DNA of 64,000 nucleotides from an uncultured Eubacteriales bacterium (GTDB lineage: Bacteria; Bacillota; Clostridia; Oscillospirales; CAG-272): the NCBI GenBank assembly GCA_934474225.1, contig CAKSLU010000002.1, positions 62,001 through 126,000 on the forward strand, read 5' to 3'. Numbering within the stretch: the stretch's first letter is position 1; every line of letters starts with the position of its first letter. Made by a program: the position numbers and the translations under genes. Under the pieces are notes generated by a model that saw nothing but the letters and a program-made list of their open reading frames with translations, was not told where the DNA came from and did no database searches. Shown piece after piece: positions 16,967 to 26,026 of the stretch.

Positions 16967-16980
16967 TGCGCGCCGCCCTC

Positions 16981-17009
16981 TTGCCAAAGCCTGCACCGTA
17001 TGGTAGAAT
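16981..17009 (+). promoter_or_regulatory. Promoter for the duplicated lipoprotein gene
   Basis: TTGCCA and TAGAAT are 17 bp apart. The leader is about 80 nt and contains AAAAAAAGGAG before the ATG. Confidence 0.65.
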
Positions 17010-17093
17010 GAAGAAAAAAGGGGGTGCTTTTCCGATGCTGCCCGCAATGGATGCTTACCGCCAATCTGATATGCAAAAAAAGGAGCTGCTGCT

Positions 17094-18617
17094 ATGAAAA
17101 AACACATGTTTGCCCTTCTGCTCGCCGTCTGCCTGCTCTGCACGGCTTGCGGCAAGGTTGAGACGCCCCCGGTCACGAAGGAGACAACCGAAACGACGAC
17201 ATCCACTGAGGCTGCATCCACAGTTCCCGTGACAACAGCGGAAGTAACCACACAAACCGAAGAAACACGCACGCCCGCAAGCGGCGGAACCTCTCCCTGT
17301 TCTGTGCACGATATGCTGTATCATTGCTTCCCGTATACTTGGGTTGAAACCGTCGGCGAGGACGCTTTCCGCGCATGGTTTGCAGAAACTGAATCCGCGG
17401 CTGCAGCGGATGCATACGGTTGTCCATATCCATTGCAGACCATCTATGCATTCATTCATGCGTTCGACTATCCAAAAGATGTTTTCATCGAACAATACAA
17501 CACGGACATGACCATCGACTGGTGTTTGCAGGTTGATTTGCTGTACGGCGACGATGCGGCGGCGGTAGAGACCTATTATCGCACGGCGCAGACGGAGATT
17601 GCCGCGCTGCGCAAACAGAATGAAGCACTGCGCAGTCTGAAATGGGATTTGTGCGACCGATACCCCGATGCGCTCCGCGACTATGCCAACTGGAAGACAC
17701 ACAGCCTGCCGGAAATGATGGAGGCTGCCGACATTGACCGCAGTGTTCTGACCGATGCGGCGGCACAGTACGGCTTGCAGCTGCATCTTGATACGCTTGC
17801 GGCAATGGATGCGGACGCGCGGGAAGCGCTGCGCGCACACTCCGCCTTTTATCAGGACTGTGTCCTGCTCGGCGAGACGCCCTACGAGACCCCCTACGAA
17901 AAGCAGGTTGCCGCAGGCGAAGAAGCGGCGCGAATCCGAAAAGAACGCGGGCTTGACCTCTGCGCGCAGATTTGCTGCGCGCACAATCTGCTGTACCATT
18001 CCTATTTTGACCCCTGGATTGCCTATGTAGGCGCGGATACCCTTGAAGCGTGGTCAAACGCCGAGATTCTCGCGCATTACCCCTCGACTGTCGAATGCCC
18101 CTATCCGACTGCCAATGTGTACAACTTCATCCATACCTTCAACTACCCGAAAGAACGGTTCATTGAGGACTTCAACACAGTCCTCGGCATAGAATACGAC
18201 TACCCGGTCGATCTGCTGTATGGCGATGACCCGGCAGCGGTTGAGCGTTACTTTGCGGAATTGGTCGATCGACATACCAAGATGGAAGAGGATGCCGAGC
18301 GCCTCGGGGATTGGAAATATGATTTACGTCAGCAATATCCGGAGCAATTCCGCGACTATGCCAATTGGAAGACACACAGCCTGCTCGAAATGCTGACCGC
18401 ATCCGGCGCCGACCTGAGCGATACAAAAGCCTTGAACGAGACGGCGGCGCAGTACGGCTTACAGCTGCGCTTTGATACGGTGGCAGCAATGGATGCGGAC
18501 GCCTTGCACGCCCTGCTGACCGCACATTCCGCCTTTTATCAGGACTGCGTCCTGCTCGGCGAGACGCCCTACGAGACCCCCTATGAAAAGCAGGTTGCCG
18601 ACAATCGGGCGCAATAA
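17094..18617 (+). CDS. Lipoprotein with two tandem copies of an unknown ~200-residue domain
   Basis: The 507-residue protein starts with a lipoprotein signal (lipobox LLCTAC), then a Thr/Glu-rich linker to about residue 60. Two related units follow (about 65-265 and 285-500). Each has a CPYP motif, F.YPK..FIE.FNT (or YNT), VDLLYGDD.AAVE, DYANWKTHSL, AAQYGLQL, AMDADA and a nearly identical end containing FYQDCVLLGETPYETPYEKQ. I do not recognise the domain. It is anchored on the outer face of the membrane; its function is unknown. Confidence 0.85.
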   Translation: MKKHMFALLLAVCLLCTACGKVETPPVTKETTETTTSTEAASTVPVTTAEVTTQTEETRTPASGGTSPCSVHDMLYHCFPYTWVETVGEDAFRAWFAETESAAAADAYGCPYPLQTIYAFIHAFDYPKDVFIEQYNTDMTIDWCLQVDLLYGDDAAAVETYYRTAQTEIAALRKQNEALRSLKWDLCDRYPDALRDYANWKTHSLPEMMEAADIDRSVLTDAAAQYGLQLHLDTLAAMDADAREALRAHSAFYQDCVLLGETPYETPYEKQVAAGEEAARIRKERGLDLCAQICCAHNLLYHSYFDPWIAYVGADTLEAWSNAEILAHYPSTVECPYPTANVYNFIHTFNYPKERFIEDFNTVLGIEYDYPVDLLYGDDPAAVERYFAELVDRHTKMEEDAERLGDWKYDLRQQYPEQFRDYANWKTHSLLEMLTASGADLSDTKALNETAAQYGLQLRFDTVAAMDADALHALLTAHSAFYQDCVLLGETPYETPYEKQVADNRAQ

Positions 18618-18620
18618 CGC

Positions 18621-18649
18621 AAAAAGCACGCCGTCGGGCGTGCTTTTTT
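18621..18649. terminator. Bidirectional terminator between convergent genes
   Basis: AAAAAGCACGCC and GGGCGTGCTTTTTT form a hairpin with flanking A and T runs. It serves both the lipoprotein gene and malQ. Confidence 0.95.
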
Positions 18650-18651
18650 GA

Positions 18652-20160
18652 TTATTCTGTTTCCTCTTCCGGATCTTCTTTCGGCAGGCGGCCAAAGTCG
18701 GCGGTGAGGCGATAGAGCTTCTTGGCGAGGGCGGGACGCGGCATCTTTTCCATGCGCCATGTCCAGTTGCCGCCGGTGGTGGACGGCGTGTTCATGCGCG
18801 CCTCGCTGCCGAGCGACAAAAGGTCCTGCATCGTATAGATGGCGGTGTCCGCCACGGTGGACGCCGCGCCGCGGATGAAGCCCCAGGCATAGCCCTCGGC
18901 GGGCGTGAGATTCAGATACCGCTTAGCATACGCGACATCGGCGGGGGCGGCGGTGTGCATCCAGCCCTCGGCAGTATCGTTGTCGTGCGTGCCGACATAG
19001 ACCACCGAATTGCGGCTGTTGTAGGTGTGCGGCAGATAATTGGACTCCTCGCGGCTGTCAAAGGCGAATTGCAGCACCTTCATGCCGGGATAACCACTGT
19101 CTGCCAGCAGTTTTGCCACCTCGGGCGTGATATAGCCGAGATCCTCGGCGATGATGTCGAGCCCGGTGACCTTCTTTTTCACCGCGTTAAACAGCGACAT
19201 GCCGGGGCCTTTCTCCCACGCACCGACCGCGGCGGTCTTGCTCTCCGCCGGGATGGCATAGAAGGATTCAAAGCCGCGGAAGTGGTCGATGCGCAGCACA
19301 TCGTAGAAATCCGCCTGCCGCGCGATGCGGCGACACCAGAAGTCATAGCCGTGCGCGCGCTGGTACTTCCAGTCATAGACCGGGTTGCCCCAGAGCTGAC
19401 CGTCCGCCGAAAAGGCGTCGGGCGGGCAGCCGGAGACCAGCTTCGGCGCGAGGTTTTCATCGAGCAGGAAGTCGCGCGGGTTTGCCCACACATCGGCGCT
19501 GTCGCGCGAAACATAGATGGGCAGGTCGCCGATGATGCGCACGCCGTGCGCATTGGCATAGGCGCGCAGGGCGTTCCACTGCCGCATAAAGGTGTATTGC
19601 AGGAACTTATAGAAGCCGATTCCGCGCCCGAGCCTGCGCGCGGCGGCGTCCAGCGCCGCACGGCGGCGGAACTTCAGCCCGTCCTCCCAGGTCTCAAACG
19701 ACGCGCCGCCCTTCTCGTCCTTGATTGCCATGAAGAGCGCGTAAGGCTCCAGCCAATCGCTCTCGCGGCGGCAGAAGTCGAAGAAATCCGCCGGAATCCT
19801 GTCAAGAAAGCGCGTATACGCCAGCCGCAGCAGCGGGAAACGCAGGTTGTAGAGCTTCTCGTAGTCGACGGCGCGACCGCCGTCCGCCGAAGCGTCCGCC
19901 GCCTCGATTTCCTCGCGCGTGAGCAGCTTTTCGCGGCGCAGCGTGTCGAGGTCGAGGAAATACGGATTCCCCGCAAATGAGGAGAACGACTGATAGGGCG
20001 AGTCGCCGTAGCCGGTCGGACCGACGGGGAGAATCTGCCAGTATCGCTGTCCCGCGCGGTGCAGGAAATCGACAAAGGCATATGCCTCTCTGCCGAGTGT
20101 GCCGACGCCGTAGGGCGACGGCAGGGATGAAATGTGGAGCAAAACGCCGCTGCTTCTCAT
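18652..20160 (-). CDS. malQ: 4-alpha-glucanotransferase (amylomaltase, GH77)
   Basis: This 502-residue cytoplasmic enzyme transfers alpha-1,4-glucan segments between maltodextrins. GH77 motifs are visible: SFAGNPYFLDL, GDLPIYVSRDSADVW, SGCPPDAFSADGQLWGNPVYDW, the nucleophile Asp in LRIDHFRGFESF, EDLGY and GTHDNDT. The start at 20160 is supported by AAGGAG 7 bp upstream; an upstream ATG lacks one. It is the last gene of a cluster encoding a sugar binding protein and two permeases, consistent with maltodextrin use. Confidence 0.95.
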   Translation of the reverse strand: MRSSGVLLHISSLPSPYGVGTLGREAYAFVDFLHRAGQRYWQILPVGPTGYGDSPYQSFSSFAGNPYFLDLDTLRREKLLTREEIEAADASADGGRAVDYEKLYNLRFPLLRLAYTRFLDRIPADFFDFCRRESDWLEPYALFMAIKDEKGGASFETWEDGLKFRRRAALDAAARRLGRGIGFYKFLQYTFMRQWNALRAYANAHGVRIIGDLPIYVSRDSADVWANPRDFLLDENLAPKLVSGCPPDAFSADGQLWGNPVYDWKYQRAHGYDFWCRRIARQADFYDVLRIDHFRGFESFYAIPAESKTAAVGAWEKGPGMSLFNAVKKKVTGLDIIAEDLGYITPEVAKLLADSGYPGMKVLQFAFDSREESNYLPHTYNSRNSVVYVGTHDNDTAEGWMHTAAPADVAYAKRYLNLTPAEGYAWGFIRGAASTVADTAIYTMQDLLSLGSEARMNTPSTTGGNWTWRMEKMPRPALAKKLYRLTADFGRLPKEDPEEETE

Positions 20161-20181
20161 GTGTGTTCTCCTTGTTTGCAA

Positions 20182-20325
20182 TAGTAAAAGCGTCTTTGGA
20201 AATAATTCTCCGTAAAAAAGACGGCTGTGCCGGCTTTTTTACTCCTTAAAGGGCGGCGCGGCTGAGCGCACGCGAGTGAACGCCCTTGCAACCAGTCGAA
20301 AACCTCGGTTTTCGACTGATTCTTG
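20182..20325. other. Spacer between permease and malQ, with two hairpins
   Basis: No gene. It holds AGTCGAAAACC/GGTTTTCGACT (about 20295-20318) and a second hairpin-like AAAAAAGACGGC...GCCGGCTTTTTT (about 20213-20239). On the minus strand the second reads as a possible partial terminator or processing site before malQ. Confidence 0.5.
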
Positions 20326-21162
20326 TCAGCCTTTAACGGCGCCTGCCATGATACCCTTGATGATATACTTCTGGCAGGTGAAATAGAAAATGACAATCGG
20401 GATGATGGACAGGACAATCAGCGCCATGATTGCGCCAAGGTCAACCTGCCCGTAGCTGCCGTTGAGGTACTGGATGTGAATCGGGATGGTGCGGTACTTC
20501 TTGATGTCCAGCACAAGGTAAGGCAGCAGATAGTCGTTCCAAATCCACATCGTCTCGAGGATGCAGACCGAAATGAGCGTGGGCTTCATAATCGGCAGCA
20601 CAATGCCGAAGAAGGTCCGCAAAGGTCCGCAGCCGTCGATGTTGGCTGCCTCCTCAATCTCCAGCGGAATGCTCTTGACAAAGCCGCAGAACATGAAGAC
20701 CGCCAGCCCCGCGCCGAAGCCGAGATAGACAATCACGATGCCGAGCGGATTGCTCAGATGCAGGGTGTCCGCCGTCTTCGAGAGCGTGTACATGACCATC
20801 TGGAACGGAACGATCATCGAGAAGACGCACAAATAGTATATAACCTTGCAGCCAAGGTTGTCAACACGCGAAATGAACCATGCCGTCATGGAAGTGAACA
20901 GCAGAATCACCGCCGTGGACAGCACCGTGATCACAAGGCTGAAGAGCGCCGACTTCCAGAACGGATAGTCGCCGTAGGTCATGCCGCGGATATAGTTGTC
21001 AAACCCGCAGAAGCTGTCCGCATTCGGGAAGACAAAGGGCGTGGCACTGATGGTGGTCTTCAGCTTGAAAGAGTTCATCAGCACGATAAAGAGCGGCGAC
21101 AGATAGACAACCGAAATCAGCGTCATGATCACTGTGCCGATGGGAAAACGCTTTTTCGTCAT
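20326..21162 (-). CDS. Carbohydrate ABC transporter permease (MalG-like)
   Basis: This 278-residue protein has six predicted membrane helices and the permease EAA loop EAANIDGCGPLRTFFGIVLP at about 170-190, which contacts the ATPase. The start ATG overlaps the stop of the MalF-like gene by one base. It forms the inner-membrane channel with that partner. No ATP-binding subunit is encoded nearby, so a shared MsmX-type ATPase elsewhere is expected. Confidence 0.9.
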   Translation of the reverse strand: MTKKRFPIGTVIMTLISVVYLSPLFIVLMNSFKLKTTISATPFVFPNADSFCGFDNYIRGMTYGDYPFWKSALFSLVITVLSTAVILLFTSMTAWFISRVDNLGCKVIYYLCVFSMIVPFQMVMYTLSKTADTLHLSNPLGIVIVYLGFGAGLAVFMFCGFVKSIPLEIEEAANIDGCGPLRTFFGIVLPIMKPTLISVCILETMWIWNDYLLPYLVLDIKKYRTIPIHIQYLNGSYGQVDLGAIMALIVLSIIPIVIFYFTCQKYIIKGIMAGAVKG

Positions 21163-22031
21163 TACTGCTGAACCTCCTTTCTCCGCGTTGCATAAAGCTG
21201 CACGAGCGCAATCACCGCGACCAGGAGGAAGAAGATGACTGCCTTCGCCTGCCCGACGCCGCGCGTGTTGGCATTCTGATAGAATGTGTTGTAGATGTTG
21301 AGCGCGAGCATCTCGGTGGAATAAATCGTGTTGCCCGCCGACTGAATGCCGGGTTCGCCCGCGGTGAGCGCGAGGTTCTGGTCAAACAGCTTGAAGGAGT
21401 TGGTCAGCGTGAGGAAGGTGCAGATGGTGATGGAGGGCATCATCATCGGCAGTGTGACGCGGCGCAGGATCTGTCCCCGCGTTGCACCGTCCACGCGCGC
21501 CGCCTCGTAGAGCGAATCCGGGATGCTGTTGAGCCCCGAGATATAGATAATCATCATATAGCCGACCTGCTGCCAGCAGAGCAGAATGACCAGCCCCCAG
21601 AAGCCGAAGGTCGAATTCAGCTTGATGTTGGTGCCGTAATTCTGCAGGACGCCGTTGAAAATCAGCTGCCAGATATAGCCGAGGATGACGCCGCCGATGA
21701 GGTTTGGCATAAAGAACACGGTGCGAAACGCATTGGCGCCGCGGATGCCGCTGGTGAGCACATAGGCGACGAAAAACGCCAGCACATTGATGGCGATGAC
21801 CGACACCACGGTGAACAGCGCCGTAAACCAGAAGGCGTGCAGAAAGCCGGGGTCGGAAAACGCCTTCAGATAGTTGGAAAAGCCGACGAATTTCGCATCG
21901 CTGGTCGTCTTAAAGGTGCAAAACGACAGGTAGATGCCATGCAGAAACGGATAAATGAATCCGATGCAGAAGGCGGCGAATGTCGGGATGATGAAAATCG
22001 GAAAATACCGACTGAGTTGTCGTTTGTTCAT
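21162..22031 (-). CDS. Carbohydrate ABC transporter permease (MalF-like)
   Basis: This 289-residue protein has six predicted membrane helices and the EAA loop EAARVDGATRGQILRRVTLP. It is the partner of the MalG-like permease and is coupled to it by an overlapping stop and start. A stable hairpin separates it from the binding-protein gene, an arrangement seen in malE-malF type operons where the binding protein is made in excess. Confidence 0.9.
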   Translation of the reverse strand: MNKRQLSRYFPIFIIPTFAAFCIGFIYPFLHGIYLSFCTFKTTSDAKFVGFSNYLKAFSDPGFLHAFWFTALFTVVSVIAINVLAFFVAYVLTSGIRGANAFRTVFFMPNLIGGVILGYIWQLIFNGVLQNYGTNIKLNSTFGFWGLVILLCWQQVGYMMIIYISGLNSIPDSLYEAARVDGATRGQILRRVTLPMMMPSITICTFLTLTNSFKLFDQNLALTAGEPGIQSAGNTIYSTEMLALNIYNTFYQNANTRGVGQAKAVIFFLLVAVIALVQLYATRRKEVQQ

Positions 22032-22086
22032 ACCCTGCCTCCAAGTGGGGATAAATTTGCCATGAATCGAGCCCGATTCCGAAAAT

Positions 22087-22120
22087 GGTGCTGTAAAAAA
22101 CAGTCGTTTTTTACAGCACC
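22087..22120 (-). terminator. Intercistronic hairpin between binding protein and permeases
   Basis: GGTGCTGTAAAAAAC and GTTTTTTACAGCACC form a perfect 15-bp stem with a 4-nt loop. It lies between a lipoprotein gene and its permeases, so partial termination or 3'-end protection is likely. Confidence 0.75.
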
Positions 22121-22179
22121 TTTCGTATCAGTTAGCCGGATGCGGGAAAAAAGATGTCTGCGCTGTTTTCGCCGTCCGC

Positions 22180-23487
22180 TTACGGATTTGCAGCCTTATA
22201 TTCGGTTGCCCAGCCGTTGACAAACGCGCTGACCACATCGTCCCACGAGCCGGTGCCTGCCGCATACTGCGTCAGCGCCGTGCCGACACCGTTCTTCCAG
22301 GTCTCGGACGGGATGGACGAGAAGTTCCAGCTGACGGATGTCTTGCCCTCGGCGATATACTCGTTCGAGATGGCAACCAGCGGGTTGCTTGCAGCCTTGG
22401 CTGCCTTGAAGGGCGATACAAAGCCCATCTCATCTGCCAGTGCGGTCGTGCCCTCTTCGCTGGTTACAACCCAGTAGAGGAAGTCAAGCGTTGCCTTGAT
22501 GTCCGCTTCGCTTGCCTTTGCGTTGACGCACCAGTAGTTCTCGGAGCCGGTGCAGAGACCCTGGTTCTCTTCACCCTTCACGCCGATATAAATCGGGAGC
22601 ATGCCGAACTCGTCATCGGTAAGCCCGATGCCGTTTTCATCCTTCTTGACAGAGCCGTATGCCCAGGTACCGTTCTGATAGAAGACAGCCTTGCCGGTCT
22701 TGAACTCGGTCTCGGCGTCGGTACCGGTCTTGCCTGCAAGCGTCGTCGGGTCGCAGGTTGCGTTGTTGATATACAGATCCCAGATTGCCTTGTAGTTGTC
22801 AAGGTAAGTGCCCTTGATAGCGGCGGTGGAGCCGATGCCCTCATCCTTGTACTCATAGTAGATGGGCATGTTGGCAAGGTGGGTCTTGAAGCGCCAGTCG
22901 GACGAACCGTCCATGCCTGCCGAGGTGAACGCACCGTCCACGCCCAGCTCCGCCTTGTGCGCCTGAATCTCCTCGGCGACCGTCTTCAGTGCCGTGAAGT
23001 TGTTCAGCGCGTCGATCGACTTCACAGTTGCAAAGTCGGAGGCGAAATACTTGTTCAAGAGCGTCTTGTTGTAGATGATGCCGTAGGTCTCGACGACATA
23101 TGCGATGCCGTAAACCTTGCCGTCCTTCGTCAGTGCGAAGTCGTTCGAGGTCAGCTCGCCGAGCACCTTGCTGCCGGTGAAGTCATAGCAGTAGTCAATC
23201 CAGTTGCCAAGGCCGACAGGGCCGTTGACCTGGAACAGCGTGGGCGCCTCGGTCTTGTCCATCTCGGACGTGAGCGTCTGCTCATAAGTGCCGGATGCGG
23301 CGGTCACAACGGTAACCGGCACGCCGGTCTTCTCGGTATAGGTCTTCGCCAGTGCTTTCCACTGGGTGTCCTGTTCAGGTTTGAAGTTCAGATAGTAGAC
23401 CGACGGTGTGTCGTCTTTCTTTCCGCAGGCGGCGAAACAAAGCAAGATCGCCAGTGCGGCAAGAACCAATGCGAGTGTTTTTTTCAT
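22180..23487 (-). CDS. Sugar ABC transporter substrate-binding lipoprotein
   Basis: This 435-residue protein has a lipoprotein signal (FAACGKK lipobox, Cys near residue 21) and a family-1 extracellular solute-binding fold: YLNFKPEQDTQWKALAKTYT near the mature start, and FYQNGTWAYGS in the middle. The start is placed at the ATG preceded by AGGAGG. With the two permeases and malQ downstream, the likely ligand is a maltodextrin. It is anchored outside the membrane. Confidence 0.9.
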   Translation of the reverse strand: MKKTLALVLAALAILLCFAACGKKDDTPSVYYLNFKPEQDTQWKALAKTYTEKTGVPVTVVTAASGTYEQTLTSEMDKTEAPTLFQVNGPVGLGNWIDYCYDFTGSKVLGELTSNDFALTKDGKVYGIAYVVETYGIIYNKTLLNKYFASDFATVKSIDALNNFTALKTVAEEIQAHKAELGVDGAFTSAGMDGSSDWRFKTHLANMPIYYEYKDEGIGSTAAIKGTYLDNYKAIWDLYINNATCDPTTLAGKTGTDAETEFKTGKAVFYQNGTWAYGSVKKDENGIGLTDDEFGMLPIYIGVKGEENQGLCTGSENYWCVNAKASEADIKATLDFLYWVVTSEEGTTALADEMGFVSPFKAAKAASNPLVAISNEYIAEGKTSVSWNFSSIPSETWKNGVGTALTQYAAGTGSWDDVVSAFVNGWATEYKAANP

Positions 23488-23574
23488 AAAAATGCCCTCC
23501 TGAAAATACTGAAACTGACTGTAGTATAGACAGCACGCCGCATGCACATACATGCAACCTACTGTTCTGCTCTC

Positions 23575-23603
23575 ATTTTCGCATATGAGGCTCGTTAAGT
23601 CAA
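23575..23603 (-). promoter_or_regulatory. Possible promoter for the sugar transport operon
   Basis: TTGACT is followed after 17 bp by GAAAAT, a weak -10. A CATGCACATACATGCA palindrome-like sequence (about 23541-23556) lies downstream and could bind a sugar-responsive repressor. Both are tentative. Confidence 0.35.
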
Positions 23604-23639
23604 TATCATTATTGTACAAATTTTATAAAAATATTTGTG

Positions 23640-24155
23640 CACATTCCTAAACCGTAGGCGTTATTCAACAAACTTCGCGCGGCACTGTGCGAAATCCGCA
23701 AAAAGCAGAGCGGCGATTCGGCAGTCGCACCTACAGGTGTGCGCACCTTATGTACATATTGTAGGGACCGGCGTCCCCGACGGTCCGTTGCCCGGCAGAT
23801 GAAGTGTTGCCGGATTCATGCGGCGGGAGCAAGCCCCCGCCCTACGGGATTATGCGCCGTTACGGCTACTCTGTAGGGGCGACCATTGGTCGCCCGTTTT
23901 CGCTCAGGTGGTGGCGGGCGACCAATGGTCGCCCCTACAGAATCGGAAGCGGCTGTCGGCGAAAAAAGAGCAACCCACATGGGTTGCTCTTTGCTCTGCG
24001 CCTTTTTTACGCCGCAGAATGCGGCAGGAAAAAAGGATGCAGATTCGTCGAGAGGCGCTTCGTCCGCCGTACTTTGTACGGCAGAAGCGGCTGTCGGCGA
24101 AAGAAAAGCAGCCCATACGGGCTGCTTTTCGGTATGCGCCTTTTTTACGCCTCAT
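23640..24155. repeat. Gene-free repeat cluster
   Basis: No gene is visible. From left to right the region holds a GCGGCGATTCGGCAGTCGC block (about 23710), a GTAGGGACCGGCGTCCCCG block (about 23761-23790), and a CGGCGGGAGCAAGCCCCCGC block (about 23821-23847). It continues with a perfect 26-bp inverted repeat with an 18-nt loop (23871-23896 and 23915-23940). Two copies of an AAGCGGCTGTCGGCGA scaffold (23945-24010 and 24028-24150) follow, each carrying a different hairpin and ending TGCGCCTTTTTTACGC. The second sits at the 3' end of the SLH gene. Confidence 0.8.
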
Positions 24156-25961
24156 TTATTTTGCGCGGTACTCGGCGGCGGCAATCCTCGTGAAGATCAC
24201 GCACGCCTCCGAGCGGGCAATCTCGTCATTCGGGCGATAATTGCCGGTGCCTGCGTCGCCGCCGACGATGCCGGCGCGATACAGCTTCTGCACGGCTGCC
24301 GCGCAGGGCATTGCATCGGTCACATCCGGGCATGCGCCGTCGCGGACGGCGGTGTATTCCCCGGCGGGCAGGATATTTGCAAAGACCACTGCCATGTCGC
24401 CGCGGGTGATGTTCTTGTTATAATCCGCAAACTGCCCCGCCCCCGCGATGCCGTTTGCCACACAATAGTTCACATAGGGGTCGTACCAGTTCGCCGCACC
24501 TGCGGTGTCGATGCTGCCGCCGGTGTATGCCATATGGATGTTTGCCGCTGCGGTCAGCGCCTGCGCCACGGTGAACTTGCCGTCGGGGCTGAACTGCTTG
24601 GCGCTCGTGCCGTTTGCCAGCGCGTACTCATACGCCGTCTTGACATAGGTGTAGAACCACGCGGTCTCGGGCACATCGGTGAAATTGCCCGTGTAGATGC
24701 GGGTGGGCTCAAACTTGCCCGCGTCCGAACCCTCGAAGATGGCGACGCCGTCGCCCTCGACCGCCTCAAACGGGCTCTCGCCCTCGAAAATCGCCACGCC
24801 GCCTGCGTCCACGACCAGTCTTGCCTTGAACGCCTGCTTGGTCAGGCACTCGACGCCACGGCCTATCGTGACGGTTGCGCCTGCGCCGACGCAGATGGTG
24901 TTCTGCGTGCTGCCCTCCTGGAAGATGAGGAGGTTATCGAGGCGCGCGTCGGTATTGATGGTCAGCGTCTTGCCGTTTGCCATCTTGAGGACGCCGCCCG
25001 CCGGGTTGGTCGCGGGTTCGCGGTTGACATAACTCTTGCCGTCGTATTCGCCGGTGATCGTCAGATACCCGCCGAGCTTCGGAATGGTGAAGTCCGCGCC
25101 GATGTAGCATCTGCCCGACGCGACCAGCGTACCGCCGCCGCGGACGATGGAGAGCACGCCGTTCGACTCGGGCGAGAGCACCTGCTTCTTCGCCTTATCG
25201 GGCGTCAGGCCGTTGTTTGCATTGTTGCCCTTGTTGTAGTCGATGTAGCCGACCCCGGCAGCCTCGCCGCTGTAGTCCGGCGTCTCCTCGGGCTTGGTCT
25301 CTTTCTGCGTGGTCTTGTTGTATTCGTAGCTGTAGCCCTCGTAGACCGCGCCGCCGTTGTTCTCAATCTCAAAGTCGCCGCCGCCGAGAATCAGGCGTCC
25401 GCCGTCCTCGACCGCAATCTTCATCTTGACGCCGCTCTTCGACATGGTGACGATGTTCTTGCCGATGACCAGCGTGCCGCCGTCCTCAACCGTGATGACC
25501 GTCTGCGTGGCGGACTCCTGGAACAGAATCATATCATCGAAAATGACCTCGCTCTGAATCACGAAGTCCACGCCCGCCTTCATCTTGAACGCGGTGTCGG
25601 GGTTGGATGCGGGTTCCTTCTTCATATAGTCAACGCCCGCATACTTGGAGGTGAACAGCACCGTGCCGGGCACCTTCAGCGTATAGTTTGCGCCGACATA
25701 CGCCTTGCCGCTGAGAATGACGGTGCCGCCCTTAGACACTGCGCCTATCGCGCCCTTGCCCTTTGCCGTACCGAAGCCCTTCTTCGCGGTGGACGCAGAC
25801 TTGCCCGCGGCGGCATCCGCGCCTGCGGCATAATCCATGAACACGAACGCCCCGTTCGTCACATAAGGCAAATTGTCGGGCGTGTCTGCGGCAAAGACCG
25901 CAAAGGGCAGTACCGACACCGCCAGCAGCGCCGAAAGCAGCATGCAAATCAGCTTTTTCAT
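24156..25961 (-). CDS. S-layer homology protein with two beta-helix-like repeats
   Basis: This 601-residue exported protein has a signal peptide (cleavage near VFAADT). Two related ~190-residue units follow (about 30-205 and 230-420) with the pattern GGT..LSG..Y.GA...., FQES.TQ and repeated short strands, suggesting a parallel beta-helix. Three SLH motifs end it (FTDVPETAWFYTYVKTAYEY, WYDPYVNYCVANGIA, CPDVTDAMPCAAAVQKLYRA), which should anchor it to the cell wall. The start follows GGGAGG. The beta-helix part resembles domains in the GH43 proteins at 59.9-64 kb. Confidence 0.85.
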   Translation of the reverse strand: MKKLICMLLSALLAVSVLPFAVFAADTPDNLPYVTNGAFVFMDYAAGADAAAGKSASTAKKGFGTAKGKGAIGAVSKGGTVILSGKAYVGANYTLKVPGTVLFTSKYAGVDYMKKEPASNPDTAFKMKAGVDFVIQSEVIFDDMILFQESATQTVITVEDGGTLVIGKNIVTMSKSGVKMKIAVEDGGRLILGGGDFEIENNGGAVYEGYSYEYNKTTQKETKPEETPDYSGEAAGVGYIDYNKGNNANNGLTPDKAKKQVLSPESNGVLSIVRGGGTLVASGRCYIGADFTIPKLGGYLTITGEYDGKSYVNREPATNPAGGVLKMANGKTLTINTDARLDNLLIFQEGSTQNTICVGAGATVTIGRGVECLTKQAFKARLVVDAGGVAIFEGESPFEAVEGDGVAIFEGSDAGKFEPTRIYTGNFTDVPETAWFYTYVKTAYEYALANGTSAKQFSPDGKFTVAQALTAAANIHMAYTGGSIDTAGAANWYDPYVNYCVANGIAGAGQFADYNKNITRGDMAVVFANILPAGEYTAVRDGACPDVTDAMPCAAAVQKLYRAGIVGGDAGTGNYRPNDEIARSEACVIFTRIAAAEYRAK

Positions 25962-25997
25962 CGTGAAACCTCCCGTAGGTGAAAACTTTACAGCTAC

Positions 25998-26026
25998 ATT
26001 ATACCGCAAAGCCGCCCCGCCGTCAA
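25998..26026 (-). promoter_or_regulatory. Promoter for the SLH gene
   Basis: TTGACG and TATAAT on the minus strand are 17 bp apart, about 40 bp from the start. Confidence 0.85.

Noticed and set aside
24018..24150. CRISPR-like spaced repeats
   Set aside because: Only two to three scaffold copies are present, with differing hairpins and irregular spacing, and no cas genes are near.
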